Below are positions 6,832-11,658 of a DNA stretch of 11,658 bases, in pieces. The position numbers and the translations under genes are program-made. Each line of letters opens with the position of its first letter. Within the stretch, counting starts at the first letter, position 1. The DNA lies in assembly GCA_031548835.1 (NCBI GenBank), contig JAVBQS010000014.1, positions 1 to 11,658 of the forward strand. Reading direction: 5' to 3'. The notes beneath the pieces were generated by a model, which saw only the letters and a program-made list of their open reading frames with translations, was not told the origin of the DNA and did no database searches. Source of the DNA: WQTU01 sp031548835 (GTDB taxonomy: Bacteria > Spirochaetota > Spirochaetia > CADAEX01).

Positions 6832-6860
6832 TTTATAACCTTAATAAAAGGGATTGTCAA
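6832..6860 (-). promoter_or_regulatory. Sigma-70-type promoter for the ffh operon
   Basis: Reading the minus strand, TTGACA (6860-6855) is followed by exactly 17 bases and then TATAAA (6837-6832), an almost perfect housekeeping promoter. The predicted transcription start, 6-8 bases after the -10 box, falls near 6825-6823, so only about 4-6 bases would precede the ffh ATG at 6819. There is no room for a Shine-Dalgarno sequence. It is the best promoter match I found in the window and separates ffh and the genes after it from the smc block. Confidence 0.82.
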
Positions 6861-6989
6861 CCTTGAGATATTACTTAAAAAAAGGATAATTTACAAGAGA
6901 ATCTTTTTTTCTTTTAGAAAAATCTGTTATTTTTGGGATTGTTTGTATACTTAAAGAAAGGATTCAGAAAACTTTTATATAATTAAATA

Positions 6990-7033
6990 TATACCAGATT
7001 CCTCCTTTTTTATTATTAGAAGAATCCAGTACA
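6990..7033 (-). terminator. Stable minus-strand RNA hairpin, possible weak terminator
   Basis: In minus-strand RNA, 7033-7019 pairs with 7004-6990 to give 15 uninterrupted pairs around a 14-base A-rich loop (7005-7018). Four pairs are G-U, so on the plus strand the same arms would carry A/C mismatches; the structure therefore favours minus-strand RNA. It lies 11 bases past the stop of the 102-codon frame. The 3' flank (UAUUUAAUUAUAU) is only moderately U-rich, so it is not a textbook intrinsic terminator. Its 3' arm includes GGAGGAAUC, a Shine-Dalgarno-like string, but no start codon follows at a useful distance. Confidence 0.5.
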
Positions 7034-7044
7034 ATTTATATAAG

Positions 7045-7353
7045 TTAATATTTAGAAGCAATTAATACCATATCTCCCTGTGATATAGTTTCTCCTTCAA
7101 TAACAAAAGTTTTTTTTGCAAAGGTTAACACTAAATCATAATCAGTACTGTCATATACATATTCCATAGCATAAGCAATCATATCATCATCTTCTATATC
7201 AGTATATTGTGATACAAGATTTGATCCTATTACTGTTATAAGCTGAGATTTTAATGATTGGTAAATTAAATTATCAGAATTTTTCCAATATGCACCAATC
7301 GATTCATCATCAGTATAAGCCTCCTGAAAAGCTGCTCCAGCAGGACTTGTCAA
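7045..7353 (-). CDS. Doubtful 102-codon frame, possibly a remnant of an exported protein
   Basis: The frame ends with TAA at 7045. The only conventional start is TTG at 7353, with AGGA directly touching it and no proper spacing. The frame stays open upstream to a TAA at 7408-7410, giving in-frame KKFTLIYSLSGLTSPAGAA, which resembles the start of a secreted protein but has no ATG, GTG or TTG. The body is acidic and Tyr/Asp-rich (SQYTDIEDDDMIAYAMEYVY near residues 48-67) and ends FVIEGETISQGDMVLIASKY. I recognise no domain. It sits in a loose spacer, unlike the packed neighbours, and the upstream part of the frame runs through an inverted repeat. It could be a real small gene with an unusual start, a pseudogene whose 5' end was replaced, or a chance frame. 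Confidence 0.35.
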   Translation of the reverse strand: MTSPAGAAFQEAYTDDESIGAYWKNSDNLIYQSLKSQLITVIGSNLVSQYTDIEDDDMIAYAMEYVYDSTDYDLVLTFAKKTFVIEGETISQGDMVLIASKY

Positions 7354-7374
7354 TCCTGAAAGACTATATATGAG

Positions 7375-7443
7375 GGTAAATTTCTTTATAATAAAAGCTA
7401 TTTTCTTTTAGATAAATAACTTTTATTATAAAATGGTAAATTT
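7375..7443. repeat. 13-bp inverted repeat enclosed by 9-bp direct repeats
   Basis: GGTAAATTT occurs at 7375-7383 and again at 7435-7443 in the same orientation. Between the copies, TTTATAATAAAAG (7385-7397) is exactly complementary to CTTTTATTATAAA (7420-7432), leaving a 22-base centre. This is the layout of a tiny inserted element with terminal inverted repeats and a target duplication, but one base on one side and two on the other separate the repeats. The arms are nearly all A/T, so chance is not excluded. Each arm contains TATAAT, one on each strand, without a matching -35 box. Confidence 0.5.
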
Positions 7444-7524
7444 ATATTAGGATACAGCCACAGAGAAAGCTAGCGGTCAACAGGGTAACAAATTATCAAG
7501 GGATTATTATGTAATATTTCGCAT

Positions 7525-8967
7525 CTAATTTATATAAATAAAATGCTTTTCAAGATATTTTATTCTTTGTTCAGATTCATCTCTATAATCACTAAGGGGA
7601 AATTCATCCAATATTTTATTGTAGTAATATACAGATTTTACAGCGCTTCTTTTACTTGTTTCTGCTTCATAATATTTTGCAAGAAGATAATATATTTTAT
7701 CCATTTCAGGATATGCAGGATAACTCTGTAAAGTTCTTTCAAGAAGATCTATAGCAGCAATATAATTGCCGCTATCTGCATATGTTGCTGCAATTTTAAT
7801 AGCATCCTGCGGAACAGAATTATCTGCCTGCGGTTGTGGAGCAGGTGCAGGACTGGGAGATGAAGCAGAAGAAGAACTGCTTGCTGTATTAGAAGCAGCA
7901 GGCATATTTGGAGCAGCTGCTAAAGAAGAGTTTGGCTGGCTGGCAGAATTGCCTGTGCCTGCCTGCGGTTGTGTTTGCGCTGGAGCCGGATTTGTGTCAA
8001 TGGCAACAGATGGGGTATTGCCAGGCTCGCCTCTTCTGAGAAAGACTTCTGATGATTCAGGCTCTCCACTTGTATTTTGAAGCTGGAAAACAATATGGTA
8101 ATCATCATTTTCTGTAATCTTAAATGTAAAAACAGTATTGCCATTAACAAAATTTCTTGAATCAAGGGCAATTCCTCTTTTACCATTTTTCTCGCCTATA
8201 TAGATCCATCCTGTTTTTGCAAGTTCTATATCAATTGTTCCAGGCATTGTATATGTAACTGTTCTTTCATCAGCATCTGGATTCATTATTGGAAAAAATA
8301 TATCAGGAACAGGCTGCTTTGGAGGAGAAACAGGGGCAGAAGCATTGCTTTTTTCCGGCGCATTCTGTGCTGGAGAACTGTTGTTTTGATTTATGGCAGT
8401 CCTGGGAGCAGCGCTGTTTTCTTGCGGCTGCGTTTTTATTTCTTCTTTAGGAGCAGGCATTGCTGTTTTTGGCACAGGCGTAGCAGCCGGCGGCGCAGCA
8501 GTTGCTTTTGGTACAGATTGGGCTGCCTGGGATGCGGCAGTTGTTGTTTTAGAAGCAGGCGCTGCAGGCTGGATTTTTTTCGGTGTTTCCTTGGGTGTCA
8601 AATCTTCTTTAGGAGCATTATTTAGAGCAGGAGGTGTCTTAACTTCCGGAACTACGCCAAGCATTTCAACATCTATCTCTGGAAAAGAAACAGAAGGGAC
8701 AGGGAATTCAATCTCCCTGCTTTCAGGTTCTGTTACATCTTCCTGATCTATATTATTTAAAAGCTGGGTTTCCGCAGCTTCAGGAACTTGGGCATTATTT
8801 TCTTCTATTGCATCTGTTTTAGAATCAGTAATTATTTCTTCTTCTGCTGTTATTTCTGTAACATCAGTTTCTTCTGTATCTTTTGAAGGAGATGATTTAC
8901 AGGAAAAAAATATAAAAAATATCAGGAGTAATATAGATATTTTATAAAAAAATGATAAATGTTTCAG
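7525..8967 (-). CDS. Pro/Ala-rich lipoprotein with GWIYIGE domain and TPR-like C-terminus, 480 aa, CTG start
   Basis: Read from CTG at 8967, the protein opens with a lipoprotein signal peptide: MKHLSFFYK, a hydrophobic run ISILLLIFFIFF, then SC with the lipidated Cys at residue 23. An acidic stretch follows (24-100). A Pro/Ala/Thr/Lys-rich linker spans about 105-225. A compact beta domain occupies ~235-312 (TYTMPGTIDIEL, TGWIYIGEKNGKRG, TVFTFKITENDDYHIVFQLQ). A second Ser/Pro/Ala linker spans ~313-385. The C-terminal helices (AIKIAATYADSGNYIAAIDLLER, YYLLAKYYEAE, AVKSVYYYNKILDEFP) resemble a pair or trio of TPRs. It should sit on the periplasmic face of a membrane, with the TPR end scaffolding a partner. 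No ATG, GTG or TTG lies between the start and the Cys. GGAGGA is six bases before CTG, and CTGA overlaps the previous stop. Starting at ATG 8664 would remove the signal peptide. I recall treponemal relatives beside smc. Confidence 0.88.
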   Translation of the reverse strand: MKHLSFFYKISILLLIFFIFFSCKSSPSKDTEETDVTEITAEEEIITDSKTDAIEENNAQVPEAAETQLLNNIDQEDVTEPESREIEFPVPSVSFPEIDVEMLGVVPEVKTPPALNNAPKEDLTPKETPKKIQPAAPASKTTTAASQAAQSVPKATAAPPAATPVPKTAMPAPKEEIKTQPQENSAAPRTAINQNNSSPAQNAPEKSNASAPVSPPKQPVPDIFFPIMNPDADERTVTYTMPGTIDIELAKTGWIYIGEKNGKRGIALDSRNFVNGNTVFTFKITENDDYHIVFQLQNTSGEPESSEVFLRRGEPGNTPSVAIDTNPAPAQTQPQAGTGNSASQPNSSLAAAPNMPAASNTASSSSSASSPSPAPAPQPQADNSVPQDAIKIAATYADSGNYIAAIDLLERTLQSYPAYPEMDKIYYLLAKYYEAETSKRSAVKSVYYYNKILDEFPLSDYRDESEQRIKYLEKHFIYIN

Positions 8968-9359
8968 GGAACATCCTCCAATATATTTTGTATAGCTTTT
9001 TTATTTTCGTCTGAATACACCTCTATTATAACATCGGCTGGATCTTTCCAAAACCTGTCAATCTCTTCTTTTTCCCATTTATCAGGAGTTATTCTAAAAG
9101 GCCGCCAGGTAAATGCAGGATTTTTTAAATAATCAGGCGGAATTTTAAGATCATCAGAATCTGGTTTAAACTGGAATATAAAATCTTTTTTGCTGTCAGG
9201 TTTTTCATAAACAACAGGCGCATAATCTTTTTTTCTGCCTGCGCTTATATTAACCAGAACAGTTGTTAATATAATAATAAATACAAATATTGCTGCAGCA
9301 AGAAAAACTGCTTTATTATTTTTAGGATTTATTTTTTCTATAATTTTTTTAATATCCAT
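8964..9359 (-). CDS. Single-span membrane protein of unknown function, 131 aa
   Basis: A short basic N-terminus (MDIKKIIEKINPKNNK) precedes one membrane helix at about 17-38 (AVFLAAAIFVFIIILTTVLV), then RKK (42-44). With lysines on both sides the topology is not decided by charge alone, but an N-in, C-out arrangement is likely. The outer ~85 residues have DFIFQFKPDSDDLKIPPDYL, TWRPFRITPDKW and a C-terminal RFWKDPADVIIEVY...ILEDVP. I recall the Trp-rich W...FWKDP...VP pattern from treponemal proteins at the same place after smc; no function is known. There is no lipobox. AAAGGG lies seven bases before the ATG at 9359. It is 48 bases after smc, and its stop overlaps the CTG of the lipoprotein gene, so the two exported products are probably made together and may act in the same envelope complex. 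Confidence 0.85.
   Translation of the reverse strand: MDIKKIIEKINPKNNKAVFLAAAIFVFIIILTTVLVNISAGRKKDYAPVVYEKPDSKKDFIFQFKPDSDDLKIPPDYLKNPAFTWRPFRITPDKWEKEEIDRFWKDPADVIIEVYSDENKKAIQNILEDVP
8974..8979 (-). promoter_or_regulatory. Shine-Dalgarno that decides the CTG start of the lipoprotein
   Basis: GGAGGA on the minus strand lies inside the last codons of the upstream membrane-protein gene, six bases before CTG at 8967. An ATG beginning at the last base of this GGAGGA (8974) is out of frame, stops after ten codons and has no ribosome-binding site of its own, so the element can only serve the CTG. Confidence 0.72.
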
Positions 9360-9407
9360 AAAATAACCCTTTAAGAAGCTGAAAAAATCTGATTCCCGGC
9401 TGATGCA

Positions 9408-11658
9408 TTAATCACTATTTTGTTTAACTTCCTCACTGCTTCCATCCCTGTTTACCCTAAATGATATTAACCTTGAAACGCCTGACTCTTCCATTGTAAC
9501 ACCAAGAAATGTTTTTGCGCCTGTAACAGTTTTTTTATTATGTGTGATAACAACAAACTGGGAATTGTTTCCAAATTCTGTAAGAAGGTTTACAAATTTG
9601 CCTACATTTGCCTCATCAAGAGCAGCATCAATCTCATCAAGAATACAAAAAGGAGAAGGTTTAACCATAAATGTGGCAAAAAGAAGCGCTACTCCTGTTA
9701 ATGCGCGCTCGCCTCCAGAAAGAAGTGTAATATTTTCAAGCTTTTTGCCGGGAGGCTGCACAAGTATATCTATACCTGATGTAAGAACATTGGAATCATC
9801 TGCAAGCTTAAGTTCTGCCCGCCCTCCGCCAAACAGCCTTCGGAATATTGCATAAAAATTCTTTTTAATCTGATCAAATGTTTCAAGAAAAAGCTGTTCA
9901 GATTCAATTTTTATCTCTTTTGTAACTTTTTTAAGATCTTCCCTTGCTTTGCTAAGGTCATCCATCTGTGTTTTTAGAAAATTATACCTTTCCTCAACTT
10001 CTGCAAATTCTTCGGGAGCCATAAGATTTATCTGGCCCATGACTCTTATCTCTTCTTTAATATCGCGTAATTTATCTTTGAGCTCTTTTAAAGCTGTTTT
10101 TATCTCAAAAATTCTTGATTCATATTCAGAAAGATCGCGTGAATAATTTTCCCTGAAATTGTCATATATATTTTTTATTTCAGTCTCAAGCATTACTTTT
10201 TCCATCTGAAATTTTTCTATATTGCCCAGATGTTTTTCAAGATCCTGTTTTTTAGTTTTTGCCTGTTTTTCTTTTGTTAAAAGATCATTATTTTTCCGTG
10301 AAATTCCAGACTCAAGAACAGAAAGTTCTTTTAAAAGATTTTTTTCTGTATCAAGAAGCTCTTTTTCCTCATTTTTTACTGATTCAACTTTTACAGTTAT
10401 ATCAGCTATTCTTATGTTGCAGTTTTCAGCTTCATGGTTGTTTTCTTTTATCTGTTTTTCATAATCTTCAATATTTTTTGTCAGAGATTTAATTGAATCA
10501 TGAAAAGCTGTCTGCTGTGTCTTCATCTTTACCTGTTCAACTTTGAGCTCTTCAAGGGAACTGCGGTAAGACTCAATTAGGACAGCAAGATCCCTGTTTT
10601 CCTGCTGCAGTTTTTTTATCTTTTCCCTAAAACCGGAAATTTTATTAAAAACAGCAATTATCTCATTATCTATGCTCCGCTTTTTAGTCATAATACCTTC
10701 GGGAGCAAGAAATTCATCTATAAAAACAGGAACAGATTTACTATATATATCAAAGCTCACTTTTATTGCATTTAGTTTTTCAAAGCTTTCTTCAAAAGCA
10801 TCGCGCGCTGTTTTTGCAAATTTGATATATTCTTTTTCATCTGTAACATCAAGATTGATGCTATCATTTAAAATTCTTATTCTTCCTTCAAGAATAATTT
10901 TAAGCTCTTCCATGCTTTTTATAACACTTTCTTCAGCATTTTTTCTTTCTGCATGGGAATAGCCTGTATCTTTTAACGATTTATCAAGCTGCTTTACAAT
11001 ATCTTCTGTAATATTGCGGAGATCATTTTGAAGAAGATGCTGTTTTTTTTCTGATTCTTTTATATCTTCTTCGCTTTCAATAATTATTTTTTCATTTTCA
11101 TTTATTTTATGGCCTGAATTTTTGATTTTTTCATCAAAAGATGTAATATTATCTTTTACTTCAGCAAGCCTCTGGTCAATCTCTTTTAAAAGATTTTCTT
11201 TATCAAGAATTTGCTCTTTTATTGAAAAAATTCTTTCTTTTAAAGCTTTATCGCGCAAAGTACATGATTCTATTTGCCTTTCAATCTCTTTTTTTCTATC
11301 TTCAAACATTCTAAGCTGGCTTTTCTTGCTGTCTTTTTCAAGCCCGATGCCGTAAAGTTTTTTCTGCTTTTCAATAAGTTCTGTTTCCATTGAATTAACA
11401 AGGCCGGTATTTTCCTTAAGAAACTCATTTATTGCAGATATTTCTTTTTCTATAGCAGTTTTTTTGCCTTCAACAGATTTCATATCATCTTCTGCTTTGT
11501 CTTTGCTATCTAGAAATCCTTTAAGTCTTAAAAGCTGTATATCAAGCTCATTATTAAAAAGCTCATCTTTTAATTTTCTATATTTTTCTGTTTTTGCAGA
11601 TTGAATTTTAAGAGAGTCATAATTTTTCTTAACTTCGCTTATTATGCTTTCAACCTGT
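9408..11658 (-). CDS. smc: Chromosome segregation ATPase SMC (partial, 5' end outside window), atypical centre
   Basis: The frame is open to the window edge, giving 749 visible residues; the N-terminal head with Walker A is missing. Near the upper edge, TEKYRKLKDELFNNELDIQLLRL is the usual SMC passage into the first coiled coil, which runs to about visible residue 260. The second coil runs from ~345 to 600, with INLMAPEEFAEVEERY near its end. The C-terminal head has FYAIFRRLFGGGRAEL, the signature LSGGE (visible 646-650) and Walker B FCILDEIDAALDEANV (670-685), followed by FVVITHNKKT. Between the coils, where a ~150-200-residue Gly-rich hinge is expected, there are only ~85 residues (EYIKFAKTARDAFEESFEKL...SVPVFIDEFLAPEGIMTKKR) with no hinge motifs. 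SMC condenses and segregates chromosomes with ScpA and ScpB, neither seen here. I recall short SMC proteins in Borrelia. Confidence 0.95.
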   Translation of the reverse strand, partial: QVESIISEVKKNYDSLKIQSAKTEKYRKLKDELFNNELDIQLLRLKGFLDSKDKAEDDMKSVEGKKTAIEKEISAINEFLKENTGLVNSMETELIEKQKKLYGIGLEKDSKKSQLRMFEDRKKEIERQIESCTLRDKALKERIFSIKEQILDKENLLKEIDQRLAEVKDNITSFDEKIKNSGHKINENEKIIIESEEDIKESEKKQHLLQNDLRNITEDIVKQLDKSLKDTGYSHAERKNAEESVIKSMEELKIILEGRIRILNDSINLDVTDEKEYIKFAKTARDAFEESFEKLNAIKVSFDIYSKSVPVFIDEFLAPEGIMTKKRSIDNEIIAVFNKISGFREKIKKLQQENRDLAVLIESYRSSLEELKVEQVKMKTQQTAFHDSIKSLTKNIEDYEKQIKENNHEAENCNIRIADITVKVESVKNEEKELLDTEKNLLKELSVLESGISRKNNDLLTKEKQAKTKKQDLEKHLGNIEKFQMEKVMLETEIKNIYDNFRENYSRDLSEYESRIFEIKTALKELKDKLRDIKEEIRVMGQINLMAPEEFAEVEERYNFLKTQMDDLSKAREDLKKVTKEIKIESEQLFLETFDQIKKNFYAIFRRLFGGGRAELKLADDSNVLTSGIDILVQPPGKKLENITLLSGGERALTGVALLFATFMVKPSPFCILDEIDAALDEANVGKFVNLLTEFGNNSQFVVITHNKKTVTGAKTFLGVTMEESGVSRLISFRVNRDGSSEEVKQNSD

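Larger units (their letters stand above)
6820..7524. other. Gene-poor spacer between the smc block and the ffh operon
   Basis: About 700 bases lie between the lipoprotein stop and the ffh ATG, unlike the rest of the window where genes touch or overlap. It contains the ffh promoter at its low-coordinate end, a 15-bp minus-strand hairpin (6990-7033), a doubtful 102-codon frame (7045-7353), and an inverted repeat enclosed by short direct repeats (7375-7443). The strip 6861-6989 is very A/T-rich with only weak self-complementary runs, and 7444-7524 shows nothing I can name. No tRNA, rRNA, tmRNA or SRP RNA signature was recognised, nor any plus-strand gene. Confidence 0.75.

Noticed and set aside
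6896..6930. A/T-only hairpin TTTTTCT-TTT-AGAAAAA as a terminator
   Set aside because: Seven weak pairs with no G+C-rich stem and no following U-tract on the minus strand; expected by chance in such sequence.
7449..7480. Possible promoter TTGACC...TATCCT on the minus strand
   Set aside because: The spacer is about 20 bases and the -10 box matches only partly, so it does not stand out in A/T-rich sequence.
6820..7524. SRP RNA, tRNA or riboswitch in the spacer beside ffh
   Set aside because: I could not find the SRP RNA GGAAGGAAGC-type core, a tRNA-like TTCGANTC arm, or a recognisable riboswitch core on either strand.
7766..8746. Plus-strand Gly/Ala/Cys- or Arg/Cys-rich frames and a minus-strand alternate frame across the lipoprotein linkers
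   Set aside because: These low-complexity peptides are what Pro/Ala repeats give in other frames; the minus-strand frame at 7525-8967 has a signal peptide and structured domains.
8959..8974. A frameshift or extra C in the CCC run that would put ATG 8974 in frame with the lipoprotein
   Set aside because: GGAGG would then touch the ATG with no spacing, and losing a C would also destroy the stop of the upstream gene. CTG with a six-base spacer explains the sequence without an error.
1..11658. CRISPR array, phage island, toxin-antitoxin or defence system
   Set aside because: No regularly spaced repeats, integrase, transposase or nuclease/defence cassette was seen; the content is a conserved housekeeping string.

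Overview
The window is low in G+C (roughly one third by eye) and every convincing gene lies on the minus strand, so genes are read from high to low coordinates. It looks like a spirochaete, most probably a Treponema-like lineage. Four things point that way. The first is the order ffh-rpsP-khpA-rimM-trmD-rplS followed by a FliK-like protein, a cytosolic FlhB-like protein, an HD-GYP protein and yraN. The second is a lipoprotein with a GWIYIGE domain and C-terminal helical repeats next to smc. The third is a short membrane protein downstream of smc ending in an RFWKDP...LEDVP pattern. The fourth is an SMC protein without a recognisable hinge. These family resemblances come from memory, not from a search.

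Upstream block (11658 to 7525): the 3' three quarters of smc (the 5' part lies beyond the window), then a one-helix membrane protein, then a 480-residue lipoprotein. The lipoprotein appears to start at CTG. It has a strong Shine-Dalgarno sequence, and the start overlaps the preceding stop as CTGA.

Middle (7524 to 6820): about 700 bases with one doubtful 102-codon frame, a 13-bp inverted repeat inside 9-bp direct repeats, a 15-bp RNA hairpin that is uninterrupted only on the minus strand, and a near-consensus promoter for ffh placed so close to the ATG that the message should be almost leaderless.

Downstream block (6819 to 1): a tightly packed translation and secretion operon. Ffh targets nascent proteins to the membrane. 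S16 and L19 are ribosomal proteins. KhpA, RimM and TrmD handle RNA binding, 30S maturation and tRNA G37 methylation. After these come a FliK-like protein, an FlhB C-domain-like protein, an HD-GYP protein whose first metal-binding histidine seems to be lost, YraN, a 50-codon gene, and the start of a CCHC putative zinc protein cut by the window edge. Several junctions are 4-base NTGA stop/start overlaps, so translational coupling is likely.

Most genes are housekeeping. The points of interest are the hinge-less SMC, the CTG-started lipoprotein, the near-leaderless ffh, the FliK-like/FlhB-like pair inside a ribosomal operon, and the unexplained 0.7-kb spacer.
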